Below, piece after piece: positions 22,900-34,153 of a stretch of 64,000 bases of DNA. Both the position numbers and the translations under genes were made by a program. Below the pieces are notes generated by a model. That model was not told where the DNA came from. It ran no database searches and saw only the letters and a program-made list of their open reading frames with translations. The DNA lies in contig OX235262.1 in the NCBI GenBank assembly GCA_944472135.2, forward strand, positions 23,545,362 to 23,609,361, given 5' to 3'. Numbering within the stretch: position 1 is the stretch's first letter; each line of letters starts with the position of its first letter. The stretch comes from Trichobilharzia regenti (lineage: Eukaryota > Platyhelminthes > Trematoda > Strigeidida > Schistosomatidae).

Positions 22900-23410
22900 A
22901 TTATAATCATGACTAAATATTGAGTGGTACAATAAATGATGTCATCTATGGAATGGATCATAGGATGTATCGATCTTGGAAAAGGATGTAAATTTAACAA
23001 AATTAATAAGGTTATTGGGCTATTAAAATCCAACGTAACATAAAAGGAAATTTTACAGGATAGAACATTTTTCCTTCACGTTCCCCAGTGAAACATAGGG
23101 GGCTAGAGGCTTGAAGTTTCAGTAGCAGTGTTTATTTTACAGGATGGGGTTACTAGCCTCATGCCCAACCTTTCTTCTTTACCAGGATTATTTCTCGCTC
23201 AGCGAGGTACAGGAGTGCGTCGGTGACCGGGGATCTAACCCGGAACATGTGCATGGTTGGCGAGCATCCTAAACGCTATACCACCGACGCACTAGGATAG
23301 AACATAATATTGCAAAAAAAAATTTATCGACTAAAAATAATAAATGTGACAAGTGAAAATATATCGGAGACTGTTCAAGTTGAAAAAAATAAATAACAAT
23401 CTTCAGAATA
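22900..23410 (-). mobile_element. PLE-B-like terminal sequence split by a SINE
   Basis: 22925-23056 and 23300-23380 resemble the repeat at 62080-62280 (gatgtcatctatggaatgg; gacaagtgaa...ggagactgttcaa). They are separated by the SINE at 23069-23293, which has a 12-bp target duplication. Confidence 0.5.
23069..23293 (-). mobile_element. tRNA-headed SINE with target-site duplication
   Basis: Minus-strand SINE of the long-tail type, flanked by the direct repeat aggatagaacat at 23057-23068 and 23294-23305. This is a clear retrotransposition signature. The B box is degraded. Confidence 0.85.
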
Positions 23411-23554
23411 AGCGGAAGGTAATGTAGATAAAATAAACAAACAGATAAATAATAAATAAATCAATAAATATTTATCCCTCCACGGCCAGGGTAGAAATAC
23501 GAACTATACATACTAGCTTTGTACACAAAGTTCTGGCTTGAATACATTTGTTTT

Positions 23555-23780
23555 ATTCCTTCACATTCCCAGTGGAACATAGGGCTTCAAGCTAGTGGCT
23601 TCAAGTTTCTGTGGCAGTGTTTATTTTTACAGGATGGGGTTACTGGCCTCATGCCCAACCTCCTCACCTTTACCAATCTTATTACTGGCTTAGCGCTGTT
23701 AAGAAGTAGGTCGGCTGGAGATCTTACTCCGAACCACCTGCGTGGTTGATGAACATTCTACCGCTGTGTTCCACTGACGC
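23555..23780 (-). mobile_element. tRNA-headed SINE (long-tail type), degraded
   Basis: Minus-strand copy with the tail (cacattcccagtggaac) and body recognisable. The tRNA-like head has several substitutions. Confidence 0.75.
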
Positions 23781-23889
23781 AGGCTTGAATTCATAAATTT
23801 CCTAAACCTTCAAGAGGAAAATGTGGTAAGTTAGCATGAAATCTATAGATGATCTCTTGATGTGGTTTTGTTCTCTGAGCTGGATGGTT

Positions 23890-23931
23890 AGTTTGCGAAG
23901 CTTTCATCACCCTACTGGGTGACATCTTCAG
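23890..23931 (-). ncRNA. Hammerhead-like motif in PLE-C left repeat
   Basis: The minus strand reads ctgaaga (plus 23925-23931), a 7-bp stem-loop and gaaa (complement at 23902-23905). That is the CTGANGA/stem II/GAAA order of a hammerhead. The following short stem III and cleavage triplet are not clear to me, so activity is uncertain. Confidence 0.5.
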
Positions 23932-24059
23932 CGCATACTTCAATTTGAAGTCAGCTTTTAGATTTCTCCACGAGTTTATTAATCATTCCTCCTGGTGACC
24001 TTGAATGTGATTGGTTGTTTATGTATGTTTTCACACCTTCTAGGTTACTTGTGTTGGAA

Positions 24060-24785
24060 CTGATTGTTTCTGTGACTTGAACTTTGGCCCTTTGTGTGTG
24101 AAGTTTCTTTCTTATTGGTTGATAAATTTTGTCTATCTCGATGTGTCTATTGATTGATGATTCACTGGAATGCCAAGCTTCTAAAAATTCTCTAGCATTC
24201 TCGCTGTTTCCTCTGTCTAATATTTGAACGTTGTCCCAGTCAAACTGATGTCCGTGGTTGTCTGTGTGTAGTGATATGAGGGAGTGGATATCATGTCTTT
24301 TGATGGCTAGCTTATGATCGTGGATACGAAGACGAAGGGGACGTCCACTTTGGCCAATGTATTGTTTTTCGCAGTTGTTACAATTTATTTTGTAGATGAT
24401 GTTGGTTTTATCTTCTTTCGCTGTTGAGTGTTTTGGTTGACATGGAATTTAGTGAAGTGACTTTGTTGGTTTGTGTACGAGATCAATTCCTAAAGGTTTG
24501 AAGAGTCTTGTAGTGATTTCTGAGATATCCTTTATGTATGGTAAGGCGATTTTCTTTGTGTTTTCCTTGGTGGCTTTTGCTTTGGTAGGTTGGTTTGGAG
24601 GTATATGTTTTTTGATGAAATTCCGTGGATATCCATTCTTTTGGAAGACGTCCATGAGATACTTTTCTTCAATTTTCCTTAAGGTGGGAGTGCTGCAATG
24701 GGTCCTTGCTCTCTTGAATAGTGTTTGTATGCAATTCCTTTTGTGTGTTATTGGGTTGTTGCTGTTGTAATTTAGGATTTGGTCT
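24060..24785 (-). pseudogene. PLE-C GIY-YIG endonuclease C-terminal fragment
   Basis: Minus-strand translation gives CSTPTLRKIEEKYLMDVFQK, then IALPYIKDISEITTRLF, a nonsense TAA at plus 24449-24451, and a well-kept GIY-YIG domain: IIYKINCNNC, YIGQSGRPLRLRIHDH (YIG codons at plus 24353-24361), continuing to about 24060 (EAWHSSESSINRH). The CxxC pair and the catalytic Tyr and Arg are present. Apart from the single stop the frame is open for ~240 codons, so decay is recent. The domain would nick DNA to prime reverse transcription. Confidence 0.82.
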
Positions 24786-24937
24786 GTGTGAGTTGATTTC
24801 CTATCAACTTGAGTTTATACAAGTAACCTAGAAGATGTGAAAACACATAAACAACCAATCATGTCCAAGGTCACGAGGAGGAATGATTAATAAACTCGTG
24901 GAGAAATCTAAAAGCTGACTTCAAATTGAAGTATGCG

Positions 24938-24980
24938 CTGAAGATGTCACCCAGTAGGTGATGAAAGCTTCGCAAATTAA
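24938..24980 (+). ncRNA. Hammerhead-like motif in PLE-C right repeat
   Basis: ctgaaga (24938-24944), a stem-loop and gaaa (24963-24966). It is the inverted counterpart of 23890-23931, with one G missing from the stem II side. Confidence 0.48.
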
Positions 24981-25059
24981 CCATCCAGCTCAGGGAACAA
25001 AACCGCATCAAAATCATCCACCTGAGCCACAAATCTTCTCTATCATATATAGATGATCT

Positions 25060-26560
25060 TAAAATCATGGTTGGAGTTGATAGAGTGACAAAAATTGGTC
25101 AAGTCTTCTAGAGTAGAGCTTTGTACATCCTTGATTGCTGTCTTATGGGAAATCATACTGGAATGTTCAATCGTATCCGTACGGAGAGCATTCTCTAGCT
25201 GCTGCATATGCATCTCACCCTACAATAACATGTGAACTGATAGAGGCACATGGAAGCTGTTAGATGACGGAGGTCATCTTTTAGGGTGACTTAGATCAAC
25301 TTACGGCTGATAAAAGTAATTTGAAGTTTGAATGGAGAGAATGTCTTACCGAATGGTGTGGAAAGATGAATTCTGAGCATATATGAGGCCTAGTCTCCAC
25401 TGAGTTACATATTTATGAAGATGGTTTTTCTTTGGAATGGAGTAAGTGACCAGTCTGTTGTCATAATAAATAAGCATCCAGAGATAAAACTTTACTCATG
25501 TCTATTCTGATAAATCCTGGTTACACAACTGTCAGTATGTTGTGAGCTCATTAATAAAATATGCATTGGCATGAGGACTAACGATGTGTACTGGGACAAT
25601 CAGCTCCAAGCAGTTTTGTTTTTAGCTGAACAAAATACTGATTGTAAAAATAATTGTATCACTGATGTATTGAACATTTCTAAGGTGGCTCAACGGTCGT
25701 GTATTGGTTTCACCTATTAAGTTTTCTATCTCAATTGAAAAGATTGGTTTGAAACACTAAAAAAATTAATACACCACCTATTCGTATAGTTAGGAGTGCA
25801 TTTTTTTATTATTAAAATTCACTCACATTCACACTTCCTTTGAAGGTTGGCTTATCTGAAACGCTACTAGCTAACAGCGAGTTTTCCATTAACGTGAAAC
25901 AAAATGTCCTATCCAGCTAAGTGCAAAATGGTGGTTCAGCGAATCATCTTTCTTTTTCATCAATGGATCTCAACCAAACTTTGGCTTGACTCCAGTTCTC
26001 CTCAGAAAAAACACAACAGAACAGGTATAGAAACAGCAGACACCATCGAGGTCGTATGCAGTGGAGAAACTGGAAAACGGTAGCATTGCCAAAGCATACC
26101 TAAATCTCCCTTAACAGGGCATACAGTCGGTAAGGGATTAAGGTTGAGCACCAGCCCAGCATTTCATTCCACACTTCAAGTAATATGTGCGTGCGTGTGA
26201 AGAAAGAATACATAAAGTTTGTAGACGTAATTCCTGTTAGCTTTACATTTATTCAACTGAATAAACGTTGTACAAGTTGTAGATGAATTCCTTTTGCATT
26301 ATTGTATTTATGCATGTAGTATACTGTGATGAACTTCTTCCACGACTACAGTGAATGAAAAGAAAGCATTCTTTTGGTAATTAACACACCTACACATTCC
26401 TTTGGCTCTACATATCCATCCGGTTTTTGATTTTGATGCTGACGTGATTCTGTGCATTTCATTGATCATACTTAGATTAAGTGCAACTGATTCCTTGGTA
26501 CTAATTAGCTTAAACGGATATCAGTGATTAAATATATTACATATAAAAAAATATATTTTA
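25060..26560. other. No gene recognised
   Basis: 1.5 kb with only short, interrupted frames. Part (25080-25450) has a more coding-like composition (for example gaatggtgtggaaagatg) but I cannot assign a family. An old retroelement is possible. Confidence 0.4.
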
Positions 26561-26569
26561 AGAAACCCA

Positions 26570-28660
26570 CTTACAAACATCTTCAATACTTCTTTTTTTA
26601 ATAATGTTGTACCTTCTCTGTGCAAAGATATTAAAATCATCCCTGTACCCAAGTCTGGTTCTGAAAATGATGTAAAGTTTAGACCTATTGCTATCACCTC
26701 TCCTTTTTTGAAACTTATGGAGAAATTATTGTTACACGAACTTGTTCCCTCCGTAAGCTTCTCAAATGATCCAAAGCAGTTTGCTTACAAACAGGGTAGA
26801 AGTAATTTGGACGCTGCTGCTGTGTTTTATCACAACATTGTGTCCTATTTAGACAAAGGGGCTAAGTATGTCCGTTGTACGTTCTTTGATAACACATCTG
26901 CTTTCGACTCTTTACCTAGAGGCGTTTTGTTAAACAACCTAAGCCTTAAACAAACTGAGTCCTGGGCTATCAACTGGCTGCACTCTTACTTCTCTAATAG
27001 GATCCAGTGTACGGTATATAGTGGTCTATCTTCCTCTCCTTTGCTTACTGAAGCTGGTGTTCCTCAGGGTGCTGTTCTCTCTCCGTTTCTCTTTTCCTTC
27101 CTCTTACATGACTTACCTCTTTGTGACGAAATCAACTTCGTGAAATATGCAGATGACCTGAATGTTTCGCTTCCCGTTAAGTCTCAGTCAGACTGTTTTA
27201 AATTAAATAGCTTCCTGTAGGACATCAGTCAGTAGTCTAAACAAAATGGCCTCATGCTGAATCCCCCAAAATGCCAGACTATCGACTTCTCCTTTAGTCA
27301 TAAACGAGATCTACAAACACTAGTAGGTACTCATGAAGCCTGTAGCATTGAGGGGACTAAAATTGAAACTAGGTCTAATGCAAAATACCTCGGACTAGTC
27401 CTATCTTCCAACCTTACTTGGTCATCTCATATCCAAAAGATTTCTAAGAAAAAGTTCCGTCTAACCTACTACATTAAGAAACTCAGACTAACTGGAGTCA
27501 CTCAACCTCTGCTTTCACAATTTGTCAATTCTCGTATCCTACCTATTCTACTTTACTGCTCCCCGTTAGTCTTTCCTGGGTTACTGAAAAAGGACCATAC
27601 CATCCTGAGAAGGATGTTGAAGGTAGTTAGTAGGACTACTGGTGTAAAACTCAGTCAACTCGTCACTACATTAGTAGATAAGCATCTGAATACATGCGAA
27701 AAATGTTCTGGAACCAAACGCCTCGACCCCCAACACCCCCTCTATTCCCAACTCTCTCCTTGCAGCTCATCAGGTTGAACCAGAAATCAGTACAAAATAA
27801 TATATGTTCGTACAACAAAGTGTAGGAGCTCAACGATACCATATCTGGCCCGTGTTCTAAGTGACAGAGACAGTGTTATGCGGGAAACCTATGACTTGGT
27901 TTGTTGTTAATAATATAATATATATATATAATATAATTTTGGCCCTTTTATTTCTCCCTTATTCTCTCTTATTTGTATTCCATAGTGAACAACCTTCTTA
28001 AACATACTTAGCTACCTTAAATCATTATTATTGGCTTACTTTTTTATTCTTTATTCTACTCCTTCTTTTGTGTACCTACTGATCCTGACTATATTATCAC
28101 TATGAGTATTACAAAATTGTCCTGTCATTAACCTTTATGTAATATTGTTTTGTGGTTGCTTTTGTTCGGTAATATTAACTGATAATCTTCGTTGTGAACG
28201 CCGTTATCACCATCTTAAAATTTTGTATTACGCAGGATTACTCACACACCGCATTAGACCTGACAATAAAAACCCTGAAATGTTTATTTTATGATTGTTT
28301 AGTGTTGTTCAATCAAATTAACTGATCATCTTGGCTATAAACATTCATAAGAACATTTCATAACTTCTTGTATGATTATAGCTGTTACTGTTCACCACGC
28401 ATACGCATATCATAGCTTCTATTATTCAATATTGAAATATTATTTATTATTGTTGTTTATTTTCCTTTCTACTTGGTATTTTTTTTCTGCATTTTTTTTG
28501 TTATTTTTTGTGTTTCTTTTTGTTTTTTTTAATATGTATTTTTTGAACTACTCTTTTTAAATGTGCGATGAAATTAGATGTAATATTGTAGATATGTGGT
28601 GAAAATTCCACACTGTACCACCAGTACTCTTTCTGGAATAAAACAAATTATTATTATTAC
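26570..28660 (+). mobile_element. CR1/SR1-like element, 5'-truncated, with RT pseudogene and 3' UTR
   Basis: One frame runs from about 26580 to the natural stop at 27907-27909. It carries IPVPKSGSENDVKFRPIAIT, the block TFFDNTSAFDSLPR, GVPQGAVLSP, YADD (KYADDLNVS), KKLRLTGVTQPL and a C-terminal SDRDSVMRETYDLVCC. It contains three in-frame stops: TAG 27218-27220, TAG 27233-27235 and TGA 27776-27778. No frameshift is needed. The 3' UTR ends near 28640 with ggaataaaacaaattatta. It is homologous to the copy at 4634 but clearly diverged from it. Confidence 0.88.
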
Positions 28661-28669
28661 TGCTATTAT

Positions 28670-29040
28670 TACACACACGCATACATATTCATCGGTTATT
28701 TGTCACCATTTATTCTATTGTATTTAGTGTCAGGTATTCTTAGTAACGCATACTGTTATTACTATTATTATCATCATCATCACTGTCGTTGAGTGTGACA
28801 AAACGGTCAAAACTGTTCGTGAAACCATTTTGTTAACATGAATGCATACACATATATTCTTGGTATACACTCTTTTACGGTTAAAGGACTGGAGAAGTGT
28901 GAATGTGAATGAGTTAGCTATTTCCCAATTGATTTGTTCATTAGATTTTCAAGGTGTTATCAGTAACCATTGTCTTCATATGTTGGTTACTTTACAGTCA
29001 GATATCTTATATGTGGAAGATCATGATTAGCGCAATAACC
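28670..29040. other. No gene recognised; simple repeats
   Basis: Contains attattatt and catcatcat tracts. Nothing coding is supported. Confidence 0.4.
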
Positions 29041-29190
29041 CAGGTGTCTCACTTTGTGCTATTTTGGACTCGTCACTAGAATGCACCTGCATTCCCCAGT
29101 GGGAATGATAATGTCTACATTGACACTCAAAGCCGGTACATATAATTCCAAATGCTAATGCACTATCTGCTAAACCACCTGAGTGAAAAT
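29040..29190 (-). mobile_element. Canonical SMalpha-like relic
   Basis: The minus strand reads caggtggtttagcagatagt ... actggggaatgcag ... gacgagtccaaaatagcac, matching the layout at 36895-37030 (tRNA-like head, gaatgcag stem, hammerhead relic). The core GAAA box is altered. Confidence 0.55.
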
Positions 29191-29199
29191 GGGTCCTGG

Positions 29200-29818
29200 G
29201 TTCGAGTCGTAGTCAGAATACCTTAACTCATTTGGTAATGCAGGCACTTCTGGATGACGTTATTTGCATCCAGGATGTCAAGGAACTTAACCTAAAGTTC
29301 CTATTATTTACAAAGACGCTCCTAATCGACAATAACTATGAACGATTATCGACTTTAACTTCAAAACACAAGGACCAGTAAGAAATTGTATTCTTCGGCA
29401 TTTAAATTCAATATCGGTACAAAGTCTATAAACAAATGTTTTACAAGGAGTGTACTCTACCCTTATTCCTGTTTCTTCGTCTTCTTCCAACTTGTACAAG
29501 ATTGAATCAATCGTGCGTTCGAGTTGCTCGCCGATGGTGACCAAGGCCAATAAACCAAAGTTCAGTGTTCACATTCATTTACACGGGATTCCAGTACTAG
29601 TCACCATTTGTTAAATTACTTCAATTTATTCCTGTGACATCATGGAAGCATTCTCACAAAGGGTTTACATGTAAATAAAAGCGTGACATTTTGGTGGAAT
29701 CAATCAACTGGAAAATAAGAATTAAATTAAAAATGCCCTCTCAGTATATTTTAAATTTTAAAGAAATTAAATGACTAATTTACTCAAAGGTGACATGCTA
29801 ACCTCCTCCCCTAACAAT
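29200..29818. other. No gene recognised
   Basis: A minus-strand open frame (29308-29550, 80 codons) exists, but I recognise no family and see no splice or domain support for it. Confidence 0.35.
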
Positions 29819-29819
29819 A

Positions 29820-30003
29820 TGTGCGTCGGTGGCACAGTGGTTAGGACTCTCGCCGACCATCCACATCGTCCGGGGTTCGTGCCCACGCCGACGCACACCT
29901 GATATCTATGGTCGGCCTGCGAAATTTGGGCTACCGATATCCACGCTGAAAATTTCACACTTGTACCAAAAGTATGGTGTGGAATCAAGCTGTAATCAAT
30001 AAT
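29820..30003 (+). mobile_element. tRNA-headed SINE with CR1 3' tail (short type)
   Basis: Second copy of the 22129 type. Intact A box tggcacagtgg; B box ggttcgtgccc (one change); tail gctgaaaatttcacacttgt ... gtggaatcaagctgtaat, then (aat)n. Confidence 0.85.
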
Positions 30004-30384
30004 AATAATAATAATAATCATACTCAGTAGGGTGATACAAGAGCAGTGCTTAAGAGACATCTAATCCCTTCTTATTTTCATTTATTTTAAGGCAATGTTG
30101 TTTTGTGATAAAGTTCCCTCTCAACATCGATCAAATTTCTACAAACGCAAATCCTAGACATTCGTAAACGGTTTACTTATCACATAGTTTAAAAAATCAG
30201 ATATGCTTTATATCTGTTAATCTAGAAAATCAAAAATTAGGTTACTTTTTAATTAAATAGTACTAAAAATAGTTTGAAAAAATTTTGGAATTCGACATTT
30301 CATAGGCATTATTATTTCAAAAATCTTAGTATTTCTTAATGAATAAAAAACAAAACGACACTGTTTTTCCACTGACATGACGCT

Positions 30385-30640
30385 AGTCCATCGGTGGTTC
30401 AGCAGTAAAACTCTCACCGACGCTTGCATATGTTTTGTGGTTCGATTCATGGCCAGTGCAAATCTTTACCTCCATATTAGCCAGTTCAGAGGGATGACGA
30501 AGAGGGTGGGTCGGGTTTCAGGCTAGAAATCCCACTCACCCCACAGTCATCCATAGAATCAATACCAGTGTAACCCAAAACTTCTGATCTATGGCTTGCA
30601 GCAATAAGTTACTTCAGCGCTAGAGGGATGTGCAATAAAA
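30385..30640 (+). mobile_element. Diverged tRNA-headed repeat
   Basis: ccatcggtggttcagcagta ... tggttcgattcatgg resembles the SINE heads. The body (gggtcgggtttcaggctag) is only weakly like the long-tail type. Confidence 0.45.
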
Positions 30641-30818
30641 TTCTGTAATTTTTTCAGTATACTAATTATTTTCAAGAAAAGAGTAAAGTTCACCTGTATA
30701 AAGTGTTCAGTCATAATTATCTTTTACGGATAACGAGATGGTATTCATATTTTATCGCAAAATTATTCTGTTTTTCTTTCTTTTTTTTGCTTTTTAAAAA
30801 AAATAAGAGAAAATTTAG

Positions 30819-30965
30819 GTTGGGCATCTACGTGTAATAATGTTGGACAGACAATCGGACGTGTTATTTCATATGTTTCTCTGATATGCTTGGAATCACC
30901 GGAAATTTCAAATAAATACCTAAGACGAGTACCAGTTAAAGGTCAAGGATTGATATCCATTCCAG
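30819..30965 (+). CDS. SLC33A1: SLC33A1 exon: WASTCNNVGQT segment
   Basis: The 147-bp exon encodes (G)WASTCNNVGQTIGRVIS ... NKYLRRVPVKGQ ... SIPG. The human family member has YASTCNSVGQTAGY ... CNKYLRFQPQ in the same order, one of the most conserved stretches of the transporter and part of a membrane helix. Acceptor ag is at 30817-30818 and donor gttagt at 30966. It enters and leaves in phase 1, and its last base G completes the Gly codon with the next exon. It is easily missed because no start codon lies in the frame. Confidence 0.9.
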
Positions 30966-31059
30966 GTTAGTATATATATATATATGTAGTATAGGAAAAT
31001 AATAGTTAAAAAGAACAGTAATTTTCACAAAATTCATTTTCAACCTCTGGATTTATGAG

Positions 31060-31170
31060 GAAAACCAGCGTTTTTTTCAGCGAAGAAATATCTGTTCACG
31101 ATATATTGATTTTCAAGCTGTACGGTCGTGTTGATATTTGTGGAAAAAGGCATTAAGTAGAGCTAGACAC
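31060..31170 (+). repeat. PLE-B terminal module
   Basis: cagcgaagaaatatctgttc ... ttcaagctgtacggtcgt ... ggcattaagtagagctag, as at 16825. It lies upstream of a plus-strand PLE-B fragment, in inverted relation to the usual arrangement. Confidence 0.6.
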
Positions 31171-31334
31171 ATGATAAGAATAAAAATAACATAAACTATA
31201 AATTATTTATAGTGATAACTCCTCAACTATTGAACTCGGGTAATTTAATAGTTCTCACTCTACGATTCTTTTCACTATCAGAGAGGAGTCTGATTCCGCA
31301 TTTCACTTCTTAGACATGACGTCAGATAAGCAAA

Positions 31335-32215
31335 AGGATGGTATTTCAACAGTTGGGCACCTCCACGCAGGAACAGAAATCTTAACCGTTCTCTAGGCTA
31401 CAGAATCCTGAAAATGTGCCATACAGATACCATTGACATAGAACTAGGAAATTCTCACACAACTCTCTTAAGTAATGGTCTGTGTAAAAGAAAAATCAAG
31501 AATGCAACCGTCTTAGAAAATCATAGTCCCAAAGAATACACTGTTCATCAGTTTGGCGTTCACTAGTAACATCAGTGCTGAAGTGATTAAAAGTCTTCTA
31601 TCTAAATGTATCTAATGCTCATTTTATGCAGCTGACTTGTATTCACTGCTCACCAGGCGAAATATGATTCCACATTGTGTTGAGGAAAAACTAATGCTTA
31701 TGACCCCTTATTATTGCATATTCTCATTCACACACTCGTGTGGAGCTGATTACGTTGCACGTTGTAAGTCTGTTCTCCGGAAACGCATAGCTGAACACTA
31801 CCCCATTTCGGCAAATGAAAGGCGAGCATAGGAATAAGAAGTCTTCAATCTGTAGACACCTTCTGTATTCAGGTAGTTCAGTCGCACGTGATTCATTCTT
31901 CGAAGTTGTCGACAACACCAGATTCAATCACTCTACAAACCTACTTCTTCACCATGAGTGCATAGCCGAAGCTCCAGCTATGCGTGAATAGAAACCTAAA
32001 TTATAAGTTCAAAACATTTTCTCAAACATCTCACTTTACCTTGGTTATTGTGGTGTCCTCATATTCTATCCTATTTCACCACTTGTATTCACTGAACTTC
32101 ATTTTATCTTCGCCGTCTTCATTGTTATCTTCATTAGTACTCTTAGAATTTTAGACAGCACTTGACGCACTATATTTTTTAAAATCGTAACACTTATTCA
32201 CTTATTTAACAAGGT
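31335..32215 (+). pseudogene. PLE-B C-terminal fragment (inverted twin of 46069-46950)
   Basis: It encodes THSCGADYVARCKSVLRKRI and AEHYPISANERRA, a GIY-YIG nuclease remnant (YIG changed to YVA), then, after a shift, HLLYSGSSVARDS-type sequence and a tail. It pairs base by base (sum 78284) with the minus-strand copy at 46 kb with few differences. The mutated YIG motif and frameshifts make it inactive. Confidence 0.75.
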
Positions 32216-32289
32216 TTGAATGTTTTGTGATTCATTTGCTTCAATTCTAGTTATTCATTATTAATATTCTTTTGAGTTGCGGGTTGAAG

Positions 32290-32790
32290 ATAGGGTTTTG
32301 ACGACACATCTCCACTTTCTTCAATTTTCTGCTTCCCTCTTCATCTGGCTCCACGATTGCCCACCATCTCGCATTTCCTCCGCGTACGAGCTCCTCCATG
32401 TCACCCCCACACCGATGACCCATTCATCGCATATCATTGTGATTCCACTCGGCTGATGGCCTGAATTGCGTTTGGGATCCCATTTGATATCCTCTTCAAC
32501 GCATGTTTGATCCATCTCCATTTTCTCCTACACATTTCCCAGGCAATTGGCTATTGTTTGGTTTGCTGCCATTGTTTATTGTTCCTAACTCTTTCTGACC
32601 TCTCAGCAATTCGATCTTCAGTATTGAGGCGGCGAAGAGGGCGACTGTGTTGGTAAAGGTCTGTAAATTGTTCGAAAACCATCTCGTGATGCCCTAGACG
32701 AGTTTCTGACCGCTTTATATGGGAGAACCGACTGATTTCACATTTGTGTTGACAGTATGAATCTTGTTCTTTTCACCTAGATTGTCTTTC
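32290..32790 (-). mobile_element. RTE/SR2-like 3' fragment
   Basis: The minus-strand frame at 32321-32521 shows VTWRSSYAEEM ... GQSWSQMKREAE, the RTE C-terminal tail. The twin of this piece lies inverted at 38390-38900. Confidence 0.75.
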
Positions 32791-33295
32791 AAATTCTGGT
32801 TGGCTTATGCCAAATTTAATGAGCACTTTCTACTACCACTTAATGCCTTTTCCCATAAATATAAACACGACTCTACAGCTTGAAATTTGAATTCAATGAA
32901 AAGAAATATTACTTCGCTGAACGAAACTGTGTTTCTATCATTGTAAATCCATTCATCCTGGTTATACAATCTCCAGTAAAACATGTAAATTAGAATCAAA
33001 TCACAAAGTGTACTGTTGAGCGCATACTTAGTGGAATAATAATCAGTTATCTTTTTATTACCACTTAGTAATATTAATCTTTGCTTTATTCCAAAAACAG
33101 TACTGAAGATACAGCCAGGAATTTTCAGCATTCACTACAATATTGCATCTAATTTACTCAAAACGATAAAAAATAAACATTGCATAATAACAACAATAAT
33201 AACAAAACGTTGTTATGGCAGCTATGGTGCAAATGCAGAATGAGATTAGGAGAAAAATATGCATAAAGTATAGAATTGTAGTAATAATAGTATTA
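32290..33295 (-). repeat. Inverted-repeat arm (partner 37876-38881)
   Basis: Contains an RTE 3' fragment, a PLE-B terminal module and a CR1 3' UTR (33080-33295). The 108-residue frame at 32805-33131 is almost identical to that at 38040-38366 on the other strand (coordinate sum 71171). A SINE at 33303 marks the inner end. Confidence 0.85.
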
Positions 33296-33302
33296 AGCGA
33301 TT

Positions 33303-33455
33303 ACAGGATGAGGTCGCTAGCCTCACGCTTAACCTTTCCTATTTACCAGCTTTATCTCTGGTTTAGCGAGGTAAAGGAGTTCGTCGGCCGATGATCGAAC
33401 CGCGGACCATGTGCATGGTCGGCAAGCGTCTTAACCACTATGCCACCGACGACCT
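33303..33455 (-). mobile_element. tRNA-headed SINE, 5' part
   Basis: Minus-strand head (cggtggcatagtggttaag, B box-like ggttcgatcat) and start of body (gctagcgacctc). The tail is missing. Confidence 0.75.
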
Positions 33456-33459
33456 ATGA

Positions 33460-34150
33460 CTGCTTGTGGATAATTATTTTTAAGTACCAATTCTTGCTAT
33501 CGCAGTATTTGTTTCTTCAGATAAAACTTCCTTTTGTAACACATTATCCAAGTGAAGCGTAGTTTTAAGCGTTTCTGAGAGCAATGAGGAATTAAAATTG
33601 TCTGAATTATGTGGTTCGCGTATGCAGATTTGGATTTTTGTTTTCATTGTAGACTGGTCATGACACTGATTATTGATAGCTCTATATCACGAATTGATGA
33701 CTAAGTTAGAAAATATTAGTCACTAAGTGGCTAAAAGCCATCGAGCTGATAGAAGCTGTGGCCAGCCACCTCTAGATAGATTATTAAGGTTATTGTAGAT
33801 TACGAAGAACGCCAGCTGTGATTTTATCCACTGTCCAGTGTATACCAAATAACAGTACCAGTCACACATTTGCTTGTCTCTTTACTCGACCATACAAGTA
33901 CAGGTTATCTTGCACGCATAGATAAAGGCCTGTAAGTATGACTTATGCAGCTAGCTCTATAGGAGCAGTTCAACTCATTGTTACATGTAGATTAGGCCAT
34001 CACTGGTCATTTTTCCATGATTCGATGTGTTGTTAGTACCATTCTAGGTAGGAAAGTGAGTACCAAATCAGTCGCAGTGAATCTTCTCATAATCGATCTG
34101 TTGAGTCAACACGTTTGAATGTCAATGGCAGTTCCACCTATATAACTTGA
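33460..34150. other. No gene recognised
   Basis: Intronic sequence of SLC33A1. No frame or named repeat is supported. Confidence 0.4.
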
Positions 34151-34153
34151 GAA

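Larger units (their letters stand above)
23848..25032 (-). mobile_element. PLE-C: PLE fragment flanked by inverted terminal repeats
   Basis: About 200 bp at 23848-24052 recurs inverted at 24818-25032, and between them lies a minus-strand PLE coding fragment. Each arm carries ctgaaga, a stem-loop (gtcaccc / gggtgat) and gaaa, resembling a hammerhead core. Such inverted pseudo-LTRs are a known PLE arrangement. The RT catalytic part is absent, so the element is deleted internally or 5'-truncated. Confidence 0.8.

Noticed and set aside
29308..29550. 80-codon minus-strand frame with plausible protein composition
   Set aside because: No family, splice context or repeat relation could be recognised; a similarity search would be needed before calling it.
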